Assembly (NCBI RefSeq): GCF_037392515.1
Contig: NC_090288.1
Location: 8,907,969 to 8,971,968 of the forward strand
DNA from: Haliotis asinina
Lineage: Eukaryota; Mollusca; Gastropoda; Lepetellida; Haliotidae
DNA: 64,000 bases
Reading direction: 5' to 3'
The translations under genes were made by a program, and so were the position numbers. The notes beneath the pieces were generated by a model that saw only the letters and a list, made by a program, of their open reading frames with translations, was not told the origin of the DNA and ran no database searches. Of the stretch, positions 45,748 through 56,826 are shown in pieces (positions within the stretch are counted from its first letter, which is position 1; every line of letters begins with the position of its first letter).

Positions 45748-45942
45748 CCATGCTTTGTGTAAGAGGCGACTAACGGGGGTGATCAGACTCGCTGACTTGG
45801 TTGGCACATGTCATCGGTTCCCAGTTGTGCAGATCGATGCTCATGCTGTTCATCACTGGATTATCTGGTCCAGACTCGATTATTTACAACCACCACATAG
45901 CTGGAATAATGCTGAGTGCGGCGTAAAACTAAACTCACTATC
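45748..45942 (+). repeat. family 1 SINE-like repeat with intact tail
   Basis: GTAAGAGGCGACTAACGGGG, GGTTGGCACATGTCATCGGT, CTGGTCCAGACTCGATTATT, GTGCGGCGTAAAACTAAACT. The head end is truncated. Confidence 0.85.
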
Positions 45943-46144
45943 TCGTTTTTGAAACTCTTTGTTTTTATAAATGTAGATGAAGAAAAGTCAAACTGACCTG
46001 GTATTTTGGGAATATACCAGGGTAAGAGTATTAGGGGCTTAAATTTCTACAACTGCAGGCTACAATGGAATAATTAACACGTCGTATTGACTGTTGGGAG
46101 ATGGGAATGGGATGGGATTTTCTGAATATTTACGAGACGGAATT

Positions 46145-48690
46145 GGGGGTATACCCTTTTAGGAACACATTTGACCATTGATAGAATGCTGTATTGCAGG
46201 GAGTATACTTTTAGAGGAACACATTTGACCATTGATGGACTGCTGTATTACAGGGAGTATACTTTTAGAGGAACACATTTGACTATTGGTGGGATGATGT
46301 TATACAGGGAGTACACTTTTAGAGGAACACATTTGACCATTGATGGGATGCTGTATTGCAGGGAGTACACTTTTAGAGGAACACATTTGACCATTGATGG
46401 ACTGCTGTATTGCAGGGAGTACACTTTTAGAGGAACACATTTGACCATTGATAGAATGCTGTATTGCAGGGAGTATACTTTTAGAGGAACACATTTGACC
46501 ATTGATGGGATGCTGTATTACAGGGAGTATACTTTTAGAGGAACACATTTGACTATTGGTGGGATGATGTTATACAGGGAGTACACTTTTAGAGGAACAC
46601 ATTTGACCATTGATGGGATGCTGTATTGCAGGGAGTACACTTTTAGAGGAACACATTTGACCATTGATGGGATCATGTATTACAGAGAGTATACTTTTAG
46701 AGGAACACATTTGACCATTGATGGACTGCTGTATTACAGGGAGTATACTTTTAGAGGAACACATTTGACCATTGATGGACTGCTGTATTACAGGGAGTAT
46801 ACTTTTAGAGGAACACATTTGACCATTGATGGACTGCTGTATTGCAGGGAGTACACTTTTAGAGGAACACATTTGACCATTGATGGACTGCTGTATTACA
46901 GGGAGTATACTTTTAGAGGAACACATTTGACCATTGATGGACTGCTGTATTGCAGGGAGTACACTTTTAGAGGAACACATTTGACCATTGATAGAATGCT
47001 GTATTGCAGGGAGTATACTTTTAGAGGAACACATTTGACCATTGATAGAATGCTGTATTGCAGGGAGTACACTTTTAGAGGAACACATTTGACCATTGAT
47101 GGACTGCTGTATTACAGGGAGTATACTTTTAGAGGAACACATTTGACCATTGATGGACTGCTGTATTACAGGGAGTATACTTTTAGAGGAACACATTTGA
47201 CCATTGATAGAATGCTGTATTACAGGGAGTATACTTTTAGAGGAACACATTTGACCATTGATGGACTGCTGTATTACAGGGAGTATACTTTTAGAGGAAC
47301 ACATTTGACCATTGATGGACTGCTGTATTGCAGGGAGTATACTTTTAGAGGAACACATTTGACCATTGATGGACTGCTGTATTACAGGGAGTATACTTTT
47401 AGAGGAACACATTTGACCATTGATGGACTGCTGTATTACAGGGAGTATACTTTTAGAGGAACACATTTGACTATTGGTGGGATGATGTTATACAGGGAGT
47501 ACACTTTTAGAGGAACACATTTGACCATTGATGGGATGCTGTATTACAGGGAGTATACTTTTAGAGGAACACATTTGACCATTGATGGACTGCTGTATTA
47601 CAGGGAGTATACTTTTAGAGGAACACATTTGACCATTGATGGGATGCTGTATTACAGGGAGTATACTTTTAGAGGAACACATTTGACCATTGATGGACTG
47701 CTGTATTACAGGGAGTATACTTTTAGAGGAACACATTTGACCATTGATGGACTGCTGTATTGCAGGGAGTATACTTTTAGAGGAACACATTTGACCATTG
47801 ATGGACTGCTGTATTACAGGGAGTATACTTTTAGAGGAACACATTTGACCATTGATGGGATGCTGTATTACAGGGAGTACACTTTTAGAGGAACACATTT
47901 GACTATTGGTGGGATGATGTTATACAGGGAGTACACTTTTAGAGGAACACATTTGACCATTGATGGGATGCTGTATTACAGGGAGTATACTTTTAGAGGA
48001 ACACATTTGACCATTGATGGACTGCTGTATTACAGGGAGTATACTTTTAGAGGAACACATTTGACTATTGGTGGGATGCTGTATTACAGGGAGTATACTT
48101 TTAGAGGAACACATTTGACCATTGATGGACTGCTGTATTACAGGGAGTATACTTTTAGAGGAACACATTTGACCATTGATGGGATGATGTATTACAGAGA
48201 GTATACTTTTAGAGGAACACATTTGACCATTGATGGACTGCTGTATTACAGGGAGTATACTTTTAGAGGAACACATTTGACCATTGATGGGATGCTGTAT
48301 TACAGGGAGTATACTTTTAGAGGAACACATTTGACCATTGATGGGATGCTGTATTGCAGGGAGTACACTTTTAGAGGAACACATTTGACCATTGATGGGA
48401 TCATGTATTACAGAGAGTATACTTTTAGAAGAACACACTTGACCATTGATGGACTGCTGTATTACATGGAGTATACTTTTACAGAAACACATTTGACCAT
48501 TGATGGACTGCTGTATTGCAGGGAGTATACTTTTAGAAGAACACATTTGACCATTGATGGGATGCTTTATTACAGAAAGTATACTTTTAGAGGAACATAT
48601 CTGAACCCTGATGGAAGGCTGTGTTACAGGGTGTATACTTTTAGAGGAACTCACTAGAACACTGGAGGAATGCTGTATTTCTGAAAGGGA
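46145..48690. repeat. 54-bp tandem array, 46 full units
   Basis: Each unit is 54 bp; on the plus strand it reads as the 18-residue repeat YREYTFRGTHLTIDGLLY. The frame opened at 46171 (TTG; first ATG 46186) stays open to TAG at 48655-48657, and both other-strand frames are also long. Unit types differ at ID(G/R)(L/M/I)(L/M)Y(Y/C); a distinct type with IGGMMLY occurs at about 46282, 46552, 47472 and 47902. The four units at the right edge are diverged. Because the period is a multiple of 3, an open frame is automatic, and nothing else (start context, splice sites, flanking domain) supports a protein. Confidence 0.95.
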
Positions 48691-48713
48691 CCCTCTGGTG
48701 CTGATAAGAATAT

Positions 48714-48813
48714 TGTGTTACGCCGATTTTAGCAATACATCCACAAGTTAACAGGGGTTGGGTAGTCAAACTTGGGTCTTGAGAAGGCATTAACTATAAG
48801 GCTACCTCACGCT
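48714..48813 (-). repeat. family 2 SINE, shortened
   Basis: TTACGCCGATTTTAGCAATA, then GGGGTTGGGTAGTCAAACTT and TAACTATAAGGCTACCTCAC. Middle deleted. Confidence 0.55.
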
Positions 48814-49429
48814 TACTGATAAAGAAAGTGCAGTAGTGTAGCTAGAGAACATCAAAGGACTTTTAAAACTGCTAACATAGATATTGATAAAATACACAAT
48901 AGCAACGGCAGTCCAAGGTCAATACGCACGCACGATTTCTTATGCGTTTTGTTTTGTTATAAAAAACGCGTAAATGTTGAACTGTTCGAATGGAGGGAGG
49001 GACTTGGGGAAGTGTCACCAGAGTTGACCCCCACCACCGGTTGTATTACAAAGTGCATTTCGATAACAATACCAGCGTCTGTGCTCGTGTGATTGGTCGA
49101 AATCTGTGAACATGAAACATTTGCATATCGCCCAGACCGGTGAAACGGGTGCAGTCTGACTCAAACGGTGTAGCCTTGTCGATAACGGTGACATTACACA
49201 TAAAATACAGGAAAACCACATAATATGCCAATGCTCTACAAAAGCATCACGCGTCTTAAATCCCATGAGCCACTATCTCGCCCTGTACACACACATGCCA
49301 CACCATCACACACTTTGTTGTGATTTTACCGTTTTACTGAGGACGATTACATATCATGAAATGTTTAAATCTCGTATTCGTCTCAGGGCATTACGTCATT
49401 TGTAATCATATCGAAAACCATATGAGCAT
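48814..49429. other. intergenic, nothing recognised
   Basis: No repeat or gene recognised; an 83-codon minus ORF (49015-49266) shows no domain. Confidence 0.4.
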
Positions 49430-49532
49430 GAGTGAGTGAGTTTAGTTGCACCCTGCACTCAGCAATATCCCAGCTATATGGCGGCTGCCTGTACATAACC
49501 GAGCCTTGATCAGACAATCCAGTGATCATCTA
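49430..49532 (-). repeat. family 1 SINE-like repeat, truncated
   Basis: GAGTGAGTGAGTTTAGTTGC, CTGCACTCAGCAATATCCCA, GATCAGACAATCCAGTGATC; stops abruptly where the next copy's surroundings begin. Confidence 0.8.
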
Positions 49533-49544
49533 CATTTATGAAAC

Positions 49545-49730
49545 AGAGTGAGTGAGTTTAGTTTTATGCCGCACTCAGCATTATTCCAGCTAAGTGGTGG
49601 GTGTAAATAATCGAGTCTGGACCGCACAATCCAGGGGATTGATCTACACAATTGGGAACCGACGACAAGTGTCAACCACCACATCTAGTCCTGACATAAA
49701 GATCAATTCTAACCCGGATCTTCACGGGTC
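49545..49730 (-). repeat. family 1 SINE-like repeat with internal deletions
   Basis: TGAGTTTAGTTTTATGCCGC, GTAAATAATCGAGTCTGGAC, ACAATTGGGAACCGACGACA, and the far end ACCCGGATCTTCACGGGT. In tandem with the truncated copy to its left. Confidence 0.8.
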
Positions 49731-51321
<1,591 letters not shown>

Positions 51322-51392
51322 AACGGTCTCTTGGCGCTAAGACTACCATAGGTCACGTTAAGCAAGGAAGTTACGACCACGTAAGAACGTGT

Positions 51393-51543
51393 CCAGGTCC
51401 CGTTTCACAAAATTCTCTTAAGCCTCAGATATCGTAACCTTTCTCTCTCTCCGTTCGTACCTCATATACTGTAACATATGGGGTACATACGCTACGAGGA
51501 AAGTTACGACATCTTAGACTTACGAGAGTGAAACAGGCCCTGG
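51393..51543. mobile_element. 151-bp fold-back (MITE-like) repeat
   Basis: Left CCAGGTCCCGTTTCACAAAA and the reverse complement of the right CCAGGGCCTGTTTCACTCTC start imperfect inverted arms of about 50 bp, also sharing AAG.CT.AGAT.TCGTAAC. Too short to code. Confidence 0.6.
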
Positions 51544-52117
51544 ATGTTAGGTCAAAAGGAAAGAAACAAAACCCAAAACGAGACAAACAAGAAACATTCA
51601 CACTATTACGCGATTCGCATAACGCAGTATGTTCATTCTTCTGTTGAACATATCGAGAAGATTCTGTACAATAACAGGAAGGCGCGTCTCTTATCGCGTT
51701 CCAGCGTGTTGGAAATGCCTCCGCGCATTCATACTTGAAAGTACACACATTAATTCATTGAATGGATCTGGGGACGTTCTAAATTGAAATAAAGTACATG
51801 TATCTGCATACTCGTCTCTGTTATTGTTGTTAATTTATGTTGTGACCATTCGATTTCCGGGATACTGGATTTGTTTACATCAAACACGTTTTCGGTAAAA
51901 TAGTTGACTGGGATATGTCGTATTTAAAGAAACAAAGACAGGCACTGCTAAAATGGTATTTGCATTGATATGCAAACATTTACTGTGAATATACTACAAA
52001 ACTGCTGTCTGCTTGGATGTATGAAAGCATACTACTGAATGGTATTAATGTCGTCTATAACCTTTATCTACATGAAGGTGTTAATGATTTTAGACTGCGA
52101 TACCAATAGGATTCCAA

Positions 52118-52400
52118 GCAGGAGAGCATGTGAAGATCCGGGACAGAACTGGTCTTCAGCGACCCGATCTTGTCGTAATTGGCGACTGAGGGTATCGGGT
52201 GCTCAGACTCGCTGAAGATCCTGGTCAGGACTTTCGTACAATGCGACCAAGATTCGCTGACTTGGTTGACAAGTCATTGCAGCCTAATTGCTTAGATTAA
52301 TGCTCATACTGTTGATCAGTGGCTTGTCTGATCCTGACTCGATTATGTACATGTATAGCTAGAATAATGATGAGCGTGGGGTTAAACGAACATTAGAAAC
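52118..52400 (+). repeat. family 1 SINE-like repeat with internal insertion
   Basis: GTCTTCAGCGACCCGATCTT, TCAGACTCGCTGAAGATCCT, a second GATTCGCTGACTTGGTTGAC, CTGACTCGATTATGTACATG. The repeated CGCTGA segment shows a duplication of about 50 bp within the copy; the tail is degraded. Confidence 0.7.
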
Positions 52401-52665
52401 TTTGTACATTTTACCAAACTGCTAACATGTAAGCTTTTGATTATCTTATAGACGTACTTCCACTATCTACAAATTTTCTGAAAGTGAAGCTTGCCGTAGC
52501 AGTGCCCTGGTGGTAGACACCAATTAAATGATTTCTTTTTAAAATGTCCAAAGTATGTCAGTTGCCGATTTGATATGACACAAAGCCTTGAAATCCCCAA
52601 AGTTATCTGAGATATGAACACCATTCTGTAAAGCAGCTTTAGTCTACCCCAAACTATAAATGCAA

Positions 52666-52827
52666 CACAGGAACCCGATATCGCACTGTAGGTTAAACAT
52701 AGACCATAGATATATGTATGACGTGAGTGTATATCTATGGTCTATGTTTAACCTACAGTGCGATATATGACGTGAGTGTATATCTATGGTCTATGTTTAA
52801 CCTACAGTGCGATATCGGGTTCCTGTG
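52666..52827. repeat. perfect 49-bp inverted repeat with duplicated right arm
   Basis: 52666-52714 is the exact reverse complement of 52779-52827 (ends CACAGGAACCCGATATCGCA and TGCGATATCGGGTTCCTGTG). The right arm is present nearly twice: 52718-52766 and 52767 onward repeat with a 49-bp period (ATGACGTGAGTGTATATC). Confidence 0.9.
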
Positions 52828-53620
52828 AAATGAAAATATCTGTAGTCATGTCCATGAGTTCCTTGTACGCAGTAGGCGTGCAATACGTCATAAGTAATGT
52901 GTAAAACGTCATACCTCTGTTCAATGTCATTTACATGTGTTCTATGTAATTAACGAGATAGGGCTTGAATAAGATGAATGACTTTTGCCTAATCCTTTTC
53001 AATACTGAATAAAATGTGTTCAAAGAAACAAATAAAACACACAGGTGAGCTAAAATACAAGGAACTGTGTTTAGCCACTTGGTTGATTGGTGACCTCTCA
53101 CCTTGGTGAGATCTCCAAAACTATAATCGCCAGTCCTTTGAGATATCGAGTTCAAAACAATCATGTTGGTGCTGTCATTACGACTTTGCTATAAAATTGA
53201 TTACACTGGTCGTGACAAGAGGATTACTTTGTGGAATAAGGCACTGACCTTGAACCCACAATTTGACAAGCTCTGAACCAGTCCACCCCTATTCTACCCT
53301 GCCATTTCACATGGAGCCCACCCAACGCTTGTCTAATCTATCAGCTCTTTTTATCGTTTGGCAAACACCTTGAGCAACAGTTGCAGTGTATGTGGACTTG
53401 AGAGGTTTCAACGGGTTACCCGTCAACACGCTACAGTCTTTCATGAATCTTTTATGTTTTCAAGTAGGATTACCCAACCCTGGCCACGCTGTGTCATGCA
53501 GTCCTTTAACAGTTCACCTAGTCAGTCGTAATCACTGTTCACATTGTATATCACACATTCAACTTTTGTTTCCCAGGATGTGCAGAAGGCCGTTTCTCAT
53601 CTGCAACTTCAGGCAGCAGA
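52828..53620. other. intergenic, nothing recognised
   Basis: No repeat of the named families or supportable ORF. Confidence 0.4.
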
Positions 53621-53872
53621 AGTGAGTGAGTGAGTTAGTTTTACGCCGTACTCAGAAATATTCCAGCTATACGTCGGCGGTCTGTAAATAATCGAGTCTG
53701 GACCAGACAATCCTGTGATCAACAGCATGAGCATCGAACTGCGCATTTGGGAACCAATGACATGGGTCTGACCACCCGATCCCGTTAGTTGCCTCTTACG
53801 ACAAGCATAGTCGCCTTTATGGCAAGCATGGGTTGCTGAAGGCCTATTCTAACCCGGGACCTTCACTGGTCC
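53621..53872 (-). repeat. family 1 SINE-like repeat, full length
   Basis: AGTGAGTGAGTGAGTTAGTT, TCTGGACCAGACAATCCTGT, CGACAAGCATAGTCGCCTTT, AGCATGGGTTGCTGAAGGCC, ACCCGGGACCTTCACTGGT. A small deletion near GACATGGGTCTGACC removes the CAACCAAGTCAG segment. Confidence 0.9.
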
Positions 53873-54574
53873 AAGCACCAGAAGAGCGGACTGGCTGAAA
53901 ACAATAAATAATAATTAATACATTAAAATTGTTTTTCACCAATTGTGAAGCTTATTTTATGAACTTTTAAATTTTACATCACTGGTTAAGTCTTTAAATG
54001 AACGTAACAGTCCTGCACCGTTGTCTCGATATTCATTGGATAAAAAAATATATATCGAGTTATCCGAACTTCGAGACATCCGACTAGGGGATATAATGCC
54101 ATATCGCTATGAAAGAAACAAAACAAAAGGTAGATTTCACGAATACTTATTTTCATGTGTGTTGAGAAAAGATCAAGCTGAGGTGTTCTTTTGTATTTTT
54201 AACGGGAAAAACAAAAGTACGGAAACCTTTATTATTGAAAGAAAATTGAAGTCGGCGAGATATGAAACGCAGGAAAACGCCCTGAAGGCCTGTTATGGCT
54301 ATGAGGGAAGTTGTAAGGGGGTTAAAAGTGGCGTTAAACACGATTATGCACTTCAACTTCGACATGAATACGTGCGGCCTACTTTTACCCGTTTGCATTA
54401 TTGATGGTTTTGTAATGCTAGCCCACAAAGATACCATGGTCACAGTTTCACATGGATACTCCACTCACAAACAGTATCCCGACTTCCGTTCACCAATCGT
54501 GCTGTGACTTTTGCTTACGATCACTGTATCGCTAGGATCGCTTTGGGGAACGAGTACCCGTCCTCGAGGTATTT

Positions 54575-54594
54575 CCCCCCCCCCCCCCCCCCCC
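54575..54594. repeat. 20-base poly-C tract
   Basis: Uninterrupted C run beside the transposase relic; length in the assembly may be unreliable. Confidence 0.95.
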
Positions 54595-54689
54595 ATCAAC
54601 CACAAGCACTAGACTGCCCAACAGGTTAAACGTTTTAACCTTTCTTGTTTGCTGTTTAACACCGCACTCGGCAATTTCATATGTACGAG

Positions 54690-54897
54690 TGCTTGCAAAA
54701 GTTCCTGCTAAAAACGTATCAGGCTGAAACATCTGCTGTCGTACTTCTTCCTGCATGTGTGCGATCGGGTTCAAGTTGGGGCAAACGGGAAGGCAGCCCA
54801 TGACACCATCAGTGTGATGTAAAAATGTGCTCATCAGAATTGCAAGTCTAGAATATGTGGCTATTTCCACTGCTTTTGAAAATGAAGAAAGTCTCAT
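54690..54897 (-). pseudogene. Tc1/mariner-like transposase relic (C-terminal part)
   Basis: The minus-strand frame carries MSTFLHHTDGVMGCLPV then CPNLNPIAHMQEEVRQQM, which resembles the Tc1 transposase segment around the third catalytic region (SPDLNPIENLW). The Asp of SPDLNPIE is Asn here and the following Glu is Ala, and no other transposase part or terminal inverted repeats were found. A dead DNA transposon fragment; a chance match is possible but the LNPI context is characteristic. Confidence 0.5.
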
Positions 54898-55598
54898 GGC
54901 TCCATTTCATTTCATTTTCTTTTCTTTCTCTATGAACTTTTTCAGCAAAATATGTTCATTTCAGAGGCTATCTGTTAGTCTAGCGTAGGGTTGTAAAGTT
55001 GAAATGTCAGTCTAGGACATGAACAGCAGAAATATTGAGGCCTAAACGTTGCTTCTCACATTCGTCATGCTAAGTACCATGCCATTGAGAAAGGGCAATG
55101 TGAAGCATTACACATCACTGAAGGCAATCAGGTTCATGGAGTTTGACATGTCTGCAGCCACTTCGTCAATGTTGAACACGATAAAATTGTGTCCAGATGG
55201 ATCCTGTGTATGCTAGTATAGGTGGGATACCAGCGGTGCTCAGTCGTTTCCCGGTGGCCTGTGATCACAGGCTATCTTAGGAAAAAAACGAGGACACGGA
55301 GGTTATAGTCACAGGTTTGATTCCTATGTGTCATCTTGTTGTGATGTCACACGTCTCGCACAAATGCCTTGGATTGTCAGGATATGTGCCCTTCACCTGC
55401 ACTCTCGTGCACAGACTACGTCCTGTCTGACGACTACAGCCCTTGGTGCAACTGTGAAAAATATGTTTTGAATACCAGTACCCTTAGGTCGATGGTCATG
55501 CGATGGTCTCTCATAAAGAAGTTGATATCCATAAAATCTTCATTCTTATGTATTTTCACTTCTAAATGACATTCAAAGACCTGGTGCATAATTGCTCT
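54898..55598. other. intergenic, nothing firm
   Basis: May hold more of the decayed transposon next to it, but no motif could be read. Confidence 0.35.
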
Positions 55599-55768
55599 TT
55601 TATTAAACCTTGCAAGTTACAAGTGTTGTCCTCCTAACAATGGCTGTGTTCTTGAATCCATAAGCACAACCGCTAACAGGACCATGTGACTCACTCCATT
55701 TGCCTAACTTTGTCCCTGTGGCCACGACCACCTTCAAACAGGGAGGTTGTGGGTGGGTGAGAGTGGTA

Positions 55769-55800
55769 GAGGGGTTGGGTGTTGGGTGTTGGGTGTGTGT
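55769..55800 (+). other. potential G-quadruplex
   Basis: GGGGTTGGGTGTTGGGTGTT followed by GGGTG gives four G-runs of three or more with loops of 2-4 bases on the plus strand, inside the presumed ARL8 3' UTR, where the transcript strand would be C-rich. Confidence 0.5.
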
Positions 55801-56748
55801 GTGCAACCCCACTTTTGTCCTGAAAGTTTATTTAATGACCACTGAAACATAAGAAAAGCTGTATCTGCCTGATTATCTTACACTTAGTCAGTGTGCCATC
55901 ATTTGTTCATGCTCAGCTCCCTTGGGAACATACAAGCTGCCTTGTCATACTGATGGAAACTGTCATCTCCATAATAAATAAACAGAAATCACAGTGTTAA
56001 CATATTTAATGACGAAATAAATGAAGCGATACACTGGACGACCTCAATCATCAAAAGACATGATGTCTGCTATAGTATAGATCAACGTGCGCATAAAACT
56101 GACAATGTACAGTTGCAGTATGTACACATAAGTTCCAGTTACCTTGCCAAGACAACAAATATACAGAAAAATCAGCTTGCAACCAAGTGATACTCATGTA
56201 AACGTTCCACTTCTGGATTATCAGCTACTGTTACTAACACTTTTCAGACACTGACATCCCAAGCCATCATGTCTGTGTTCACTTTGCAATCTGGAATCTC
56301 CAACATCCCCTCAAATTCAAAATCCTTATTTGAATCTAAAACTCACACCAAATGTCAAATCATACAAGAATGATTTCTAATGTATTCATTTAAATGAATT
56401 TAATAACGTGGGGCAAACAATCTATTCCTATTGTTGTGTGCTGGTCTGTTTACTATTGATTACAGACTGAATAATAACAATGACAGGGTCTGCCATGAGA
56501 TCTGTGAAAGCTTCAAATGGTTGCCAACATTCAACAAAACCCTTCCAATAGAAGAGCTGACAGACAGTGTTGAATTGACCAGCACCCTCCTGAGAGTATC
56601 AAGCAGATTTTACTGTAGCTTCAGTCATTTGTAGACACCTTGTTACAGGAATGCAATAGCAGTAACAAACATGGACAGTGGAAAATTTTCTGATAAGTAG
56701 GTAAGCGGATATAGATGTAGTTAATTTGTGGCCAGCATCAACACAGAG

Positions 56749-56826
56749 CCAAGTCCTGTTTCACAAAGCATGTGTACATTTATGACAATAGCAGCGCTAT
56801 GATTGCTTTGCTAAACAGGGCCTTGG
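56749..56826. repeat. short fold-back with GTTTCACAAAGCA arms
   Basis: AAGTCCTGTTTCACAAAGCA and GATTGCTTTGCTAAACAGGG pair imperfectly; related in motif to 51393-51543 and 34855-34895. The only repeat-like piece in the presumed ARL8 3' UTR. Confidence 0.45.

Noticed and set aside
46171-48657. 828-codon ORF as a real gene
   Set aside because: It is the 54-bp satellite read in a period-3 frame, begins with TTG, lacks any non-repeat domain, and the opposite strand is also open in long stretches.
44373-48690. CRISPR-like arrays
   Set aside because: The 41-bp and 54-bp units are contiguous without variable spacers, and the DNA is eukaryotic.
54021-54404. 127-codon plus-strand ORF
   Set aside because: Starts at TTG, no recognised domain, no splice sites or partner exons identified; left as chance or an old unrecognised fragment.
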